Below, one piece after another: positions 9,245 through 17,950 of a DNA stretch of 64,000 nucleotides. How positions within the stretch are numbered: the stretch's first letter is position 1; every line of letters begins with the position of its first letter. This DNA is from CAYJLB01 sp964370845 (lineage in GTDB: Bacteria; Bacillota; Clostridia; Oscillospirales; Ruminococcaceae), in the NCBI GenBank assembly GCA_964370845.1, contig CAYJLB010000001.1:38135-102134 (forward strand), given 5' to 3'. The position numbers and the translations under genes are program-made. The notes beneath the pieces are model-generated. The model was not told the DNA's origin. It made no database searches and saw nothing but the letters and a program-made list of their open reading frames with translations.

Positions 9245-9720
9245 GGGCAAACGAAGCCCCTCTCGTCACACTTTTCATCACAAATAACAATCCCCTTATC
9301 TTTGTATTTTTGTAACTCAAAGTGAGTAGCGGTAGAAATAACGCCATCGATAATAGCTAATCTTTGTGAAACAAAAGAAGCTACTTCAAGTAAAGTGTCA
9401 GCTTTAACAATTACTAAAAGGTCGTAAGTTCCCGACATTAAAGAAAGACTTTGCACTTCGCTATAAGAAGTAACAAGTTTTGCAATTTCATCATAACCAC
9501 GTCCCTCTTTTAAAGAAACTTTAAGTTCGATTAAAGCAGTAACATAATTTTTATCAATAAGTTCTTCATTTAAAATTGCTGTATAACCTTTAATAATGCC
9601 CTTTTCTTCATATTCTTTTATCGCAGTTTTAACTTCCTCCTCAGTTTTTCCGAGAAGAACAGAAAGTTCGCTTGTAGAAAGTCGTGCATTTTGAGATAAT
9701 AATTTAATTAGAGAATCCAT
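9241..9720 (-). CDS. Lrp/AsnC family transcriptional regulator
   Basis: 159 residues from MDSLIKLLSQNARLS. An N-terminal winged helix-turn-helix (ARLSTSELSVLLGKTEEEVKTAIKEYEEKGIIKGY in pattern) is followed by a RAM/AsnC_trans_reg ligand domain with the MSGTYDLLVIVKAD core. The C-terminal tail is unusual, with three Cys (ICDEKCDERGFVC). Start 9720 has an AAAGGAATG site at the standard distance; 19 open codons upstream lack one. Coupled to the following aminotransferase by a 4-base overlap, a common arrangement. Confidence 0.9.
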   Translation of the reverse strand: MDSLIKLLSQNARLSTSELSVLLGKTEEEVKTAIKEYEEKGIIKGYTAILNEELIDKNYVTALIELKVSLKEGRGYDEIAKLVTSYSEVQSLSLMSGTYDLLVIVKADTLLEVASFVSQRLAIIDGVISTATHFELQKYKDKGIVICDEKCDERGFVCP

Positions 9721-9811
9721 AAAAATAATCATTCCTTTCTTCTTTGTCACACTAGTTATAAATTTTACTTTAAACAATATTATACTACTATTTTAAACCT
9801 TTGTCTACTAT

Positions 9812-10645
9812 TTATATCTTAATAAATTGTGGTTTTCTTTCTTTAAAATAGCAAATATATTCAAATCCAGCCCTTTTTGCAATTTCAATACCGTCACCAA
9901 TATTTTTTCCTATGTCATTTATATTGTGAGCATCAGAGCCAATTGTTAAACATTCACCGCCCTCGTCCTTGAACATTTTTACATAATCGTAATCAGGAAA
10001 AGGCTTTCCATAAGCTTGTCTTAAGCCAGAAGTATTAATTTCAATACCCATTCCTCTTTGAGCTAATAATTTAAAGGAAGCACGAATTATTTCCTCATAT
10101 GGAGAAAGGTCAATATTCTTAACTCCACGCAAAGTCATGTATCTAAGGAAATAAGTCAAATGTCCTAAACTGTCAAAATCGCAATTTTTCGACATTGCAT
10201 AAATCTCATCGAAATATTTTGTAATTAACATACTTACATCTATTGTGGAAAAATCAAGATAAAAAAAGTCCTCATACCCTGTAACTTCGTGGTTTGAACC
10301 TATTATAAAATCAAGCCTTTTATCGGAAGAATATTTTTTTGCAAGCTCCATATTTTGAATAGGTTGCCCAAGCTCAACACCGCAAAGCAAGTTTAATTTA
10401 CCACCGAAAATATCCTTAGCTTTTTCTATGTCCGAGAGGGAGTTTTCAAAAATAGTGTTAAATTCTACAATATATTCTTTTTCACCACTGTCAGTAATAT
10501 TGTACCACCACTGTTTAGGAGCTTCGACATGGTCAGTAATCGCGTACGCAGAAAGTCCAAGTTCAACCGCACGTTCACACATTTTAACAACCCTGTCCGA
10601 AGCATCGGGAGAATTTATTGAATGTGTATGTAAATCAATTAACAT
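9812..10645 (-). CDS. PHP-domain phosphatase, histidinol-phosphatase (HisJ) family
   Basis: 277 residues. The four PHP motifs are visible: DLHTHS at the start, AYAITDHVE, a GVELGQP segment with IGSNH, and IGSDAH near the end, which together supply the metal-binding His/Asp residues. HisJ-type enzymes hydrolyse histidinol phosphate, but no his genes lie nearby, so another phosphate ester is possible. Start 10645 follows AAAGGAATG at normal spacing; an earlier in-frame ATG is part of that ribosome site. Confidence 0.85.
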   Translation of the reverse strand: MLIDLHTHSINSPDASDRVVKMCERAVELGLSAYAITDHVEAPKQWWYNITDSGEKEYIVEFNTIFENSLSDIEKAKDIFGGKLNLLCGVELGQPIQNMELAKKYSSDKRLDFIIGSNHEVTGYEDFFYLDFSTIDVSMLITKYFDEIYAMSKNCDFDSLGHLTYFLRYMTLRGVKNIDLSPYEEIIRASFKLLAQRGMGIEINTSGLRQAYGKPFPDYDYVKMFKDEGGECLTIGSDAHNINDIGKNIGDGIEIAKRAGFEYICYFKERKPQFIKI

Positions 10646-10776
10646 AAATATAATCATTCCTTTACAACAAAAAATTATTTACACTTATAATACCATATTA
10701 AACTTAAAAATTAAATATCTTTTTGAAAAATAATTGAAAAAAATTTACAAAATATATTTCTTTTTCCGTGAAAGTG

Positions 10777-10785
10777 TGCTAAAAT
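10777..10785 (+). promoter_or_regulatory. candidate extended -10 promoter upstream of the ACT gene
   Basis: TGCTAAAAT forms an extended -10 (TGn then TAAAAT at 10780-10785); the -35 position shows only TTTCTT. A start near 10792 would give a leader of about 205 nt. Confidence 0.35.
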
Positions 10786-10826
10786 GGTATAAGTTATAAG
10801 TTTGAAAATAAATTTTCAAACCATAG

Positions 10827-10904
10827 TTTTGTACTTTTCGGCATAGCCTCAATTTTGTCGCCATAAAAACTAAAAGCGACAAAACCGCCCAAAACGTACA
10901 AAAA
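10827..10904 (+). other. nested-stem leader element upstream of the ACT gene
   Basis: Outer stem TTTTGTAC (10827-10834) / GTACAAAA (10896-10904, with the complementary part at its centre) encloses an inner 9-bp stem TTTTGTCGC (10853-10861) / GCGACAAAA (10876-10884). It is followed by a ribosome site and a six-codon reading frame at 10920-10940 (MKIHLT, stop). The 340-base gap 10658-10997 holds no other gene. It could be a regulatory leader or an inserted palindromic repeat. Confidence 0.4.
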
Positions 10905-10997
10905 GGAATGGTTATAAGTATGAAAATACATTTAACCTAAAATTTTAATTAACAATTTTTTATATTGCCAAATCAAATGGCGGAAACGGAGAGTTTT

Positions 10998-11267
10998 ATG
11001 AGAGCGGTTTTATCAGTTATAGGAAAAGATACAGTAGGGATTTTAGCGAAAGTTAGTGGTATTTGTGCTGAACATAATGCTAATGTCACTGAAGTTACAC
11101 AATCTGTTTTACAAGATGTTTTTGCAATGATTATGCTTGTAGATATTTCAAATTTGACTTGTTCTTTTTCAGAATTGTCGGATAATATGTCAACTTTAGG
11201 AAAAGATTTAGGTCTTTCAATTTATGTAATGCACGAAGATATCTTCAATTCAATGCATAAAATATAG
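10998..11267 (+). CDS. ACT domain-containing protein (UPF0237 family)
   Basis: 89 residues, essentially one ACT domain: an N-terminal MRAVLSVIGKDTVGILAKVS strand-helix, a TEVTQSVLQD strand, then FAMIMLVDIS. The family is a stand-alone amino-acid-sensing type domain of unproven function. The start at 10998 (MRAVLS) matches the family start, and an upstream extension has no ribosome site. In other Firmicutes this gene normally lies directly upstream of a DUF711/UPF0210 gene; here that partner begins at 12256, with two genes in between. Confidence 0.88.
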   Translation: MRAVLSVIGKDTVGILAKVSGICAEHNANVTEVTQSVLQDVFAMIMLVDISNLTCSFSELSDNMSTLGKDLGLSIYVMHEDIFNSMHKI

Positions 11268-11288
11268 AATAATATATAGGCAAAAATT

Positions 11289-11588
11289 TTGAAAGAAGTT
11301 ATTTTAAGTGCCGATAGTGACAGATTTTTATATTCTGTTCCAAATAAAGTGGCGAATAATTTAGAGGATTATTGTCAATATTTTGCTAATGATTGGCTTG
11401 TAAACAGCCCTGACGCAAAGAAAATAGTGCGAAAAAGAGGTGTGTTCAATCACACACACTTTATTTTATATTTGAACACATTTGTATTTCCAAATGAACA
11501 GTCTTTTCTGGTGAACGAATTAGGTTGGATAGATTTTGAAAGTCCTATGCCAAAAGAATATGAAAACATACCCTGTTTTAATTTTTAA
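11289..11588 (+). CDS. small protein of unknown function next to Fic
   Basis: 99 residues beginning at TTG, with a weak AGG site 8 nt upstream; no ATG is available near the start. It is a compact globular sequence with aromatic residues and a conserved-looking end (FPNEQSFLVNELGWIDF, then a C-terminal PCFNF). I recall similar ~100-residue proteins in gut Firmicutes but no known function. It ends 14 bases before fic, so a regulatory partner or antitoxin role is conceivable but unproven; the Fic carries its own inhibitory motif and would not need a separate antitoxin. Confidence 0.6.
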   Translation: MKEVILSADSDRFLYSVPNKVANNLEDYCQYFANDWLVNSPDAKKIVRKRGVFNHTHFILYLNTFVFPNEQSFLVNELGWIDFESPMPKEYENIPCFNF

Positions 11589-11602
11589 TTGGAGGTAATG
11601 CT

Positions 11603-12208
11603 ATGCTTGAAAATAAATTAGGACTAACAACTGAAGCTGAACTTGCTGTTGAGGAAGAAAAAATTAGTAAAATTAAAGCCTTCCAACTGTTTGAAAAAGG
11701 TATACTTAACACACTGGAAACTGGAAAATTTTCATCTTTATCATATATACACAAATATTTATTTGAAGACATTTATGATTTTGCAGGGGAAATTCGCAGT
11801 GTAAATATTGCTAAAGGCAATTTTCGATTTGCACCAATAATGTATTTAGAAACTTCACTAAAACATATTGACAAAATGCCACAAACTACTTTTGACGAAA
11901 TAATTGAAAAATATGTGGAAATGAATATTGCTCACCCATTCCGCGAAGGAAATGGTCGCAGTGCACGAATATGGCTTGATTTAATTTTAAAGCAAAACAT
12001 TAACTCTGTTGTTGATTGGAGCAAGGTTGACAAAAACGACTACCTTCTTGCAATGGAAAGAAGTCCTATTAAAGATTTAGAAATAAAACATATATTAAAA
12101 AACGCACTTACAACCAATATAAATGATAGAGATATTTATATGAAAGGTATTGATGCAAGTTATCATTATGAGGGTTATAGTGTTTATAAAACCACTGATT
12201 TAATTTAA
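11603..12208 (+). CDS. fic: class III Fic protein adenylyltransferase
   Basis: 201 residues. The Fic motif [12 protein letters not shown] (H111-R122) is complete, giving the catalytic His and the ATP-phosphate-binding loop that moves AMP onto Ser/Thr/Tyr of target proteins. The C-terminus carries S186-YHY-E190-G191, matching the inhibitory (S/T)xxxE(G/N) helix of class III enzymes. The 79-residue distance from catalytic His to inhibitory Glu equals that in Neisseria meningitidis Fic (H107, E186), where tetramers are inactive and low concentration releases activity. A strong GGAGG site precedes the ATG. The natural target is unknown. Confidence 0.93.
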   Translation: MLENKLGLTTEAELAVEEEKISKIKAFQLFEKGILNTLETGKFSSLSYIHKYLFEDIYDFAGEIRSVNIAKGNFRFAPIMYLETSLKHIDKMPQTTFDEIIEKYVEMNIAHPFREGNGRSARIWLDLILKQNINSVVDWSKVDKNDYLLAMERSPIKDLEIKHILKNALTTNINDRDIYMKGIDASYHYEGYSVYKTTDLI

Positions 12209-12255
12209 TAATTAACAATAAAAATAGATCATTACAGAAAGGAAATAGCATAATT

Positions 12256-13611
12256 ATGATAAACGTTTATGATATTTTAGAAACGATAAAGATGATTCAA
12301 GATGAATGTCTTGACATAAGAACAATTACAATGGGAATTTCTTTGCTTGATTGTATTGATAGCGATATTGATGTAGCTTGCAAAAAAGTTTACGATAAAA
12401 TCACAACTAAGGCAAAAGACCTTGTGAAAGTTGGAGAAGAACTTGAGGTTGAATACGGTATTCCAATCATAAATAAGAGAATTTCTGTTACTCCAATTGC
12501 GATTATTTCAGCAGCTTGCGGAGTTAGCCCTGTTCCTTTTGCAAAAACTATGGACGCAGCAGCAAAAGCTGTTGGAGTTAACCTAATCGGCGGTTATTCT
12601 GCCCTTGTGCAAAAAGGATTTTCTGCGGGTGATTTAGAGCTTATTAATTCTATCCCTGAGGCTTTATCTGTTACAGAAAGAGTTTGTTCTTCTGTAAACG
12701 TTGGTTCTACTAAAACTGGGATTAACTTAGACGCTTGTAAAATTATGGGCGATATTGTAAAGAAATCTGCCGAAGCTACTGTTGATAGTGCTTGTTTTGG
12801 TGCAGCGAAATTAGTTGTATTTTGTAATGCTGTTGAAGATAATCCGTTTATGGCGGGTGCATTCCACGGCGTTGGCGAACCTGATTGTATGATTAACGTT
12901 GGTGTTTCCGGTCCTGGAGTAGTGCGTTCTGCCCTTGCTAAATACCCTGATGCTGATATTAGCGAAATTGCTGACATTATAAAGAAAACTTCTTATAAAA
13001 TTACTAGAGTTGGGCAATTAATTGGTGTTGAAGCATCAAAACGTCTTGGTGTTCCTTTTGGAATTGTTGACTTATCTCTTGCACCAACTCCTGCTGTTGG
13101 TGACAGTGTTGCTCATATTTTAGAAGAAATTGGACTTGAACAATGCGGAACTCACGGAACTACTTGTACCCTCGCCCTACTTAACGATGCAGTTAAAAAA
13201 GGTGGAGTTATGGCTTGTTCAAGAATTGGTGGATTATCGGGTGCATTTATCCCTGTTTCCGAAGATGCGGGTATGATTGCAGCTGCTAAAAGCGGTTCAA
13301 TTACCCTTGATAAATTAGAAGCTATGACAGCAGTTTGTTCTGTTGGGCTTGATATGATTGTTGTGCCTGGCGACATTACTCCTGACACTATTGCAGCAAT
13401 TATAGCTGACGAAGCTGCAATTGGTATGGTAAACAACAAGACTACTGCTGTAAGAATTATTCCAGCTATTGGAATGGGTGTTGGCGAAGAACTTGATTGG
13501 GGCGGACTCTTTGGTTGTGGCCCTGTTATGAACATAAATTACAATTCTCCATCTAAATTTATTAATCGTGGTGGACAAATTCCAGCTCCTTTACACAGCT
13601 TGAAAAACTAG
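12256..13611 (+). CDS. DUF711/UPF0210 family protein (PFL family)
   Basis: 451 residues, full family length. Typical features are the start IYDVLETIKMI-like segment, [47 protein letters not shown], and a glycine-rich end with [17 protein letters not shown] sequence. The family is distantly related to glycyl-radical enzymes in name only; its biochemical role is not established. It is usually the second gene of a pair with the ACT-domain protein, so the present separation by fic is unusual. AGAAAGGA ribosome site upstream. Confidence 0.88.
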   Translation: MINVYDILETIKMIQDECLDIRTITMGISLLDCIDSDIDVACKKVYDKITTKAKDLVKVGEELEVEYGIPIINKRISVTPIAIISAACGVSPVPFAKTMDAAAKAVGVNLIGGYSALVQKGFSAGDLELINSIPEALSVTERVCSSVNVGSTKTGINLDACKIMGDIVKKSAEATVDSACFGAAKLVVFCNAVEDNPFMAGAFHGVGEPDCMINVGVSGPGVVRSALAKYPDADISEIADIIKKTSYKITRVGQLIGVEASKRLGVPFGIVDLSLAPTPAVGDSVAHILEEIGLEQCGTHGTTCTLALLNDAVKKGGVMACSRIGGLSGAFIPVSEDAGMIAAAKSGSITLDKLEAMTAVCSVGLDMIVVPGDITPDTIAAIIADEAAIGMVNNKTTAVRIIPAIGMGVGEELDWGGLFGCGPVMNINYNSPSKFINRGGQIPAPLHSLKN

Positions 13612-13626
13612 GCAGACAACTCTGCC
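13611..13626 (+). other. short hairpin touching the DUF711 stop codon
   Basis: GGCAGA-CAAC-TCTGCC forms a 6-bp stem whose first base is the last base of the TAG stop. No T run follows, so it is a poor terminator. Weaker pairings follow up to 13700; no gene is seen in 13612-13729. Confidence 0.4.
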
Positions 13627-13729
13627 GTTATCCCCGTACTGAACTTAACAAAATTAAAAAACCGAGTTTGCCATTCTCGAATAAACAACAATGGCTAAAT
13701 TATTTTAAAATTAGGAGTGTAAAATTAAA

Positions 13730-14605
13730 ATGGACGACTCTATATCGGTGAAATCCCCAGCCAAAATTAATATTTCTTTAGATATATTAGGGCAAAAAAA
13801 TGACGGGTATCACTTTCTAAGGTCAATTATGCAATCAATTTCAATTTATGACAAATTGACAATTACAAAAAACAACGAGGGGAAAATAGAAATTTCTTGT
13901 GACAATGATACAATTCCTTGCGATGAAAGTAATCTTGCATATAAAGGGGCAATTTCTTTCTTTAATTATGCAAAAATTACTGATATTGGAATTGATATTA
14001 AGATAGAAAAAGGAATTCCAGCCCTTGCGGGACTTGCAGGCGGAAGTGCTGATGCTGCGGGTGCCATCGTAGCGCTAAACGAACTTTATGACACCGATTT
14101 TTCTATGGAAGAACTCTGCGACATTGGTGAAAAAGTTGGTGCTGACGTTCCATTTTGCATTAAAGGTTCAACAGCTTTAGCTGAGGGAGTTGGAGATATT
14201 TTAAGTCCACTACCTTCCTTTCCTGAATGTTATTTTGTAGTAGTTAAGCCAAATTTTGACATAAGCACTCCTGAAGCATTCAAAAAATATGACACTTTAC
14301 ATAATGCTAAATCTTCCGAATTTGACGATTTAGTTGCAGCTTTAGCGGTTGGAGATTTAAAAGAAATTTCTACTTATTTATTCAACGCGTTAGAATATGC
14401 TTCACAAAACGAAGACATCAAAAAAATCAAATCCCAGCTTGTGGAAGAAGGTGCTTTAGGTGCTTTGATGACGGGAAGCGGTTCAGCTGTTTATGGAATT
14501 TTCGAGAAGAAGAAGCAAGCTATTTCTTGCGCAGACGAATTAGTAGATCTTTACCCATTTGTAAAGGTTTGTAAGCCTGTTACACATGGCTCAATTGTAG
14601 TTTAA
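13730..14605 (+). CDS. ispE: 4-diphosphocytidyl-2-C-methyl-D-erythritol kinase
   Basis: 291 residues. A GHMP-family kinase of the MEP (non-mevalonate) isoprenoid pathway, phosphorylating CDP-ME with ATP. Motif 1 is SVKSPAKINISLDI near the start, followed by DGYH; the ATP loop GLAGGSADAAG lies at residues 101-111; the late MTGSGSAVYGIF is motif 3. An AGGAG site precedes the ATG. Length is normal. No other isoprenoid gene is in the window, so it stands as its own unit and is followed by a terminator. Confidence 0.95.
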   Translation: MDDSISVKSPAKINISLDILGQKNDGYHFLRSIMQSISIYDKLTITKNNEGKIEISCDNDTIPCDESNLAYKGAISFFNYAKITDIGIDIKIEKGIPALAGLAGGSADAAGAIVALNELYDTDFSMEELCDIGEKVGADVPFCIKGSTALAEGVGDILSPLPSFPECYFVVVKPNFDISTPEAFKKYDTLHNAKSSEFDDLVAALAVGDLKEISTYLFNALEYASQNEDIKKIKSQLVEEGALGALMTGSGSAVYGIFEKKKQAISCADELVDLYPFVKVCKPVTHGSIVV

Positions 14606-14614
14606 GTATATGTA

Positions 14615-14665
14615 AAAAAAGTTATGACGAAATTTTCCAATTGTTTGTCATAACTTTTTTATTTT
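14615..14665 (+). terminator. terminator after ispE
   Basis: AAAAAAGTTATGAC (14615-14628) pairs with GTCATAACTTTTTT (14647-14660), a perfect 14-bp stem with T tail. It contains ATGACGAAA, a variant of the shared terminator core. Confidence 0.8.
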
Positions 14666-14737
14666 TATAGAAAAAATGCGAATATAATCCAAAATTTGCT
14701 GTCTATATAATTAGATTAGAAAGGATTGGTCATAATT

Positions 14738-15658
14738 ATGAAAAAAATTATTAGTATAGCACTTATTTGCACCCTAGCATTATCAATTTTATCTGCTTGT
14801 AGCGGAGGAAATAGCGGTTCTCAAATTACAACTGAAACAACTGCTACTTCAAAAGTGTCGGAAACTATTGATATTGAGCCTATGCCACCTGAAACAATGG
14901 CTGAAACAGTTATAGCTAGTGAAGGAATTACAAACGAGGCAATGGTAATGGATCCTAATTTTACAGGAACTGTTTCCTTAATAAAAGAAACATATGTAAC
15001 CGTTAGCGTTTCAACTTATAACGAAGGCAGTGATTTAGGGGAAAGTGTAAGAATAAACTTATCTGAAGAATTCCCGTACAAAGTTGGCGATGTGATTACA
15101 GTTTTTTATAATAAGGCAACTAGAAGCCTTCCAGCGCAAGTAAGTAGCGTGCGAATTGAAGCATTTGACAACGCTGAAAGCACAGGTGAAGTAAATCCTA
15201 CTATTCCTGAAACTACTGCTATAGAAACTACTCCAACTGTTGATATTTATAGTGAGTTTTTTAATGGAACTGTAGCAGAAATTTTTACTGGGAATGAAAA
15301 ATTCTACTCTTACAATATAACTCCGGACGAAGATAGTTGGGTTTCTTCATCAGGTGATTTAGTTAGCATCTCTTTACCTAAAAATGACAGCTTTATTTTT
15401 GAACTAGGTGAAGTTATCACAATTGAATTTGACGGAATGGTTATGGAAAGTTATCCGCTACAAATTAATATTTTTTCAGTAAATGGAGTTCCTGTTGTTT
15501 ATGAAACTGTGGAGCCAACCGAACCAATTGACCCTAACAGTATTGTCGCATATGATGTTGATAGTGGAACAACCACAATAATCCCAATTGATGAAATTGG
15601 CTCAAATTCAAATTCGAACAGCGAACAATCCTCACAAGCTTACGACCCAAATAAATAA
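14738..15658 (+). CDS. lipoprotein with two related beta-rich repeats
   Basis: 306 residues. The signal is MKKIISIALICTLALSILSAC with lipidated Cys about residue 21. A Thr-rich linker follows, then two similar modules starting FTGTVSLIKE and FNGTVAEIFT; each holds a hydrophilic middle and a (K/E)(V/L)G(D/E)VITV/I strand. The repeated GTV...GDVITV pattern looks like two small OB-like or DUF3221-like barrels, a duplication. No known enzyme motif. Start at 14738 by its ribosome site; a TTG four codons earlier is part of that site. Likely an exported, membrane-tethered binding protein. Confidence 0.7.
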   Translation: MKKIISIALICTLALSILSACSGGNSGSQITTETTATSKVSETIDIEPMPPETMAETVIASEGITNEAMVMDPNFTGTVSLIKETYVTVSVSTYNEGSDLGESVRINLSEEFPYKVGDVITVFYNKATRSLPAQVSSVRIEAFDNAESTGEVNPTIPETTAIETTPTVDIYSEFFNGTVAEIFTGNEKFYSYNITPDEDSWVSSSGDLVSISLPKNDSFIFELGEVITIEFDGMVMESYPLQINIFSVNGVPVVYETVEPTEPIDPNSIVAYDVDSGTTTIIPIDEIGSNSNSNSEQSSQAYDPNK

Positions 15659-15662
15659 AACT

Positions 15663-15700
15663 AAAACTGCATTCAAAAAAAATGAATGCAGTTTTATATT
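15663..15700. terminator. bidirectional terminator
   Basis: AAAACTGCATTCA (15663-15675) pairs with TGAATGCAGTTTT (15683-15695), a perfect 13-bp stem with T runs on both strands, between convergent genes. Confidence 0.88.
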
Positions 15701-15734
15701 TTATGTAACATTATTTTTTAGCCAACAAAGACAT

Positions 15735-16010
15735 CTACAGCGATTTACACGTTTTTGAATAAGCAAAAAGCGCTAAAATCACAGTAAATATTTGCGAAAT
15801 AGTAACCTTTAAAGAAATTCCAAAGGTTAACTTTATTATAATAAGGTCTAAAGTAACAGGGCTATTAGCACCAATTCCAATAGATTGTCCCCAAGATAAC
15901 CAGTCAAGAAAAGAGTTCCCCTCGCAAAGATAAGCAATAAATGAACCAACAGCTATCCCCGCAAGTAGGAAAAATACAAACGCTAAATTCTTTTTAAAAT
16001 TCCCTTTCAT
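15735..16010 (-). CDS. DUF4321 family membrane protein
   Basis: 91 residues with two membrane helices (about residues 8-28 and 66-85) separated by an outer loop (CEGNSFLDWLSWGQSIG). This size and pattern match DUF4321, a small Firmicutes membrane family of unknown role that often lies near cell-division or sporulation genes. Here it follows the S1-domain gene by 37 bases in the yabP-yabQ-divIC cluster. AAAAGGAAT ribosome site. Confidence 0.75.
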   Translation of the reverse strand: MKGNFKKNLAFVFFLLAGIAVGSFIAYLCEGNSFLDWLSWGQSIGIGANSPVTLDLIIIKLTFGISLKVTISQIFTVILALFAYSKTCKSL

Positions 16011-16046
16011 ATTAACAAATTCCTTTTAGAAGATTTATTTTATAGG

Positions 16047-16625
16047 TTAAGGACGACCACGACGGGAAGTGCCTTTGCGTTTTCCGTCAAGATTACGCTT
16101 AATATCACCCATTTTTTCTTCACTATTTTGTTTGAATTTGCTTAACATATCTTCAAAAGAAGCAGGTCCCGCCGCAACAGGAGTTGCGTTCCAATTTTGT
16201 TGTGGAGGTCTAGCGTTAGCTGGCTTTTGTCCACCGTTGTCATTGGATTTAGGTGGAAAACTTTTTGGTGGGAAACTTTTAGGTTTAAATCCACCTTCAC
16301 TGCGATTTCCGCCGCCATTCCCTCCATTATTTCCGCCAAAATTACCTCTTTTTTCATTGTTAAATGGTTTTCTTTGTGGTCTTGCTTCTTGAGGCATTGC
16401 CTTTTTAATTGAAAGTGAAATTTTCCCATCATCGCCAACAGTAAGGACTTTAACTTTTACAGTTTCCCCCTCTTTGATGTGGTCTTTTATTTCGTTTACA
16501 AAAGTGTTTGCCACTTCCGAAATATGTACAAGTCCAGTAGTTTTCTCATCAATTTCAACAAATGCTCCAAATTTCGTTATTCCCGATACTTTTCCCTCGT
16601 AGATTTCCCCTATTTCTAATTGCAT
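16047..16625 (-). CDS. yabR: S1 RNA-binding domain protein (YabR-like)
   Basis: 192 residues. One S1 OB-fold fills residues 2-75 (GEIYEGKVSGITKFGAFVEI, TGLVHISEVA, VKVKVLTVG, KISLSIKKA). The rest is low-complexity, with GGNNGGNGGGN and two KSFPP repeats, and a basic GKRKGTSRRGRP end, which suggests RNA contact or flexible linkage. B. subtilis yabR holds the same position after divIC. It may tune translation or RNA stability; its exact target is unknown. It begins 25 bases after divIC. Confidence 0.88.
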   Translation of the reverse strand: MQLEIGEIYEGKVSGITKFGAFVEIDEKTTGLVHISEVANTFVNEIKDHIKEGETVKVKVLTVGDDGKISLSIKKAMPQEARPQRKPFNNEKRGNFGGNNGGNGGGNRSEGGFKPKSFPPKSFPPKSNDNGGQKPANARPPQQNWNATPVAAGPASFEDMLSKFKQNSEEKMGDIKRNLDGKRKGTSRRGRP

Positions 16626-16649
16626 AAAAGCTTAATGTCCTCTCTAAAT

Positions 16650-16961
16650 TTAGTTTTTTGAAATAATATAAATTCTTGTTTCATCTTTATAGGCATAACC
16701 ATATTCCTCAATAGCAATACGTCGAATGTAATCGTCGGAATTTGCTAGGTTTAAAAGGCTATTATACTCATCATTTTTGGATTTTGCAAGTTCCAATTGT
16801 TGTTCTAAAAGTAGAATTTCGCTTTCTTTTTGTGAAATTTCCATTTGCTGAAAAAAGAAAACGTAAATCACATAAACAACCATTACAATAACTGCAAAAG
16901 TAAGCAGCTTAAAGACAAAGCCTTTTTTCTCTGTTTTTTTATTTAATTTATCCTTTGCCAA
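16650..16961 (-). CDS. divIC: septum formation initiator DivIC/FtsB
   Basis: 103 residues. A basic cytoplasmic start (DKLNKKTEKK), one membrane helix at about residues 15-37, and a coiled coil rich in Leu/Glu (ISQKESEILLLEQQLELAKSK) followed by the YAYKDETRIYI tail. This is the DivIC/FtsB architecture; the protein sits in the divisome with FtsL and DivIB and links to septal peptidoglycan synthesis. Position between yabQ and the yabR-like gene matches B. subtilis. Confidence 0.88.
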   Translation of the reverse strand: MAKDKLNKKTEKKGFVFKLLTFAVIVMVVYVIYVFFFQQMEISQKESEILLLEQQLELAKSKNDEYNSLLNLANSDDYIRRIAIEEYGYAYKDETRIYIISKN

Positions 16962-17060
16962 GAAGCCACCCCCTTAATTAAAGTCACCTATATAGAATAC
17001 ATTATACTATATTTTCACACAATTATCAAGAAGAATTTTATTTTTGGTTGAATTAATAAT

Positions 17061-17477
17061 TTATAATGGTATATTTTCGGAATTATCCGTCATAATATCT
17101 AAATTATTTGAATTTTTTGTTAATTTTTTGCGGAATATCCACTCGATTGTTTTTTTGCACAAGCTAACAATGATTCTTATAACCTTAATCACAATATTTC
17201 CAAGAGTTAAAATATAAAGGACAAATCCTAAAAAAGCTCCAATAAAAATAAATCCACGAATTTCACTTCGCCCAACGGACACTGTAAAAAGAAAAACGCA
17301 AAAAGCAAAAAAAATCACATATATAACGTCTTCAATTATAATAATAACTTTTTTGTGCGGGAAAATTTCTCGCACTGCACGGAAAATATCAAAAGGCAGC
17401 GCAAGAAAAGCTCCCAAAACACAGGACAAAAGAAAAATTTGGCATTGTTGTGTAACATTAAAAAAAGTTTCCATCAT
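17061..17477 (-). CDS. yabQ: spore cortex biosynthesis protein YabQ
   Basis: 138 residues, with several membrane helices; the YabQ pattern includes GAFLALPFDIFRAVREIFPHKK and a following long helix region (IIIEDVIYVIFFAFCVF). YabQ is needed for spore cortex formation in B. subtilis and lies in the outer forespore membrane. It overlaps yabP by four bases (ATGA), so the pair is coupled. This gene and yabP are the best evidence here that the organism, or its ancestors, sporulates. Confidence 0.88.
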   Translation of the reverse strand: MMETFFNVTQQCQIFLLSCVLGAFLALPFDIFRAVREIFPHKKVIIIIEDVIYVIFFAFCVFLFTVSVGRSEIRGFIFIGAFLGFVLYILTLGNIVIKVIRIIVSLCKKTIEWIFRKKLTKNSNNLDIMTDNSENIPL

Positions 17478-17758
17478 TTGAATAACCTTGAGAAGAAAGT
17501 TGGGGCTTTTGTCTTATCACGTTCGCCATAAACAATAGAGAAAACATCACCCTCTACCGAAAGATGCCCTGTTTCAACGTTTATGTTATTAATATGAAGG
17601 TTTCTTCCTTGTACGACCAGCTCCCCTAGCTGAGTGAAAAGAGAAATTTTATTTTCATCAAAAGAATCTACGTCAGTTACTCCAGTAAGATTTAGCACTT
17701 GTCTATTTTCTAAAGTCAAATTATGAAATCCACTAGACTCAAAATTTTCAATATTCAT
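17474..17758 (-). CDS. yabP: sporulation protein YabP
   Basis: 94 residues. The YabP/YqfC family signature is clear: HNLTLENRQVLNLTGVTDVDSFDE, TQLGELVVQGRNLHINN, and LSVEGDVFSIVYGE. It is a sporulation protein associated with SpoIID-dependent steps and the coat/cortex. The ATG at 17758 has AAAGGGATG at the usual distance; the upstream in-frame ATG belongs to that site. First gene of a cluster yabP-yabQ-divIC-yabR-DUF4321. Confidence 0.9.
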   Translation of the reverse strand: MNIENFESSGFHNLTLENRQVLNLTGVTDVDSFDENKISLFTQLGELVVQGRNLHINNINVETGHLSVEGDVFSIVYGERDKTKAPTFFSRLFK

Positions 17759-17836
17759 AATGATAACCATCCCTTTCTTTGTTTTAAAAGAGGTTCTTTA
17801 ATAGAATATATGCGAAAATAAAGTGTTAAATGCTTT

Positions 17837-17941
17837 TATAGTAAATTAAGGTAGAAAACACAACAGAAAACAAGTAAAAAGCTTTGATTTATGCGTTTTT
17901 TTACTTGAAAGCTGTTAGTGTTTTCCACTTAATTCACTATA
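17837..17941. repeat. ~105-bp palindromic repeat, copy 1
   Basis: Outer arms TATAGTAAATTAAG... (17837-17861) and ...CTTAATTCACTATA (17918-17941) are near-perfect inverted repeats ending in GAAAACAC / GTGTTTTC. An inner stem CAAGTAAAAA (17871-17880) / TTTTTACTTG lies between. A second copy of similar length and sequence is at 55161-55263. Together they look like a MITE or REP-like hairpin. It lies upstream of yabP and directly after the orphan ABC gene. Confidence 0.8.
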
Positions 17942-17950
17942 TTATAAATA

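Noticed and set aside
12594..12977. Antisense open frame of 127 codons inside the DUF711 gene
   Set aside because: Shadow of a well-supported gene with matching codon use on the plus strand.
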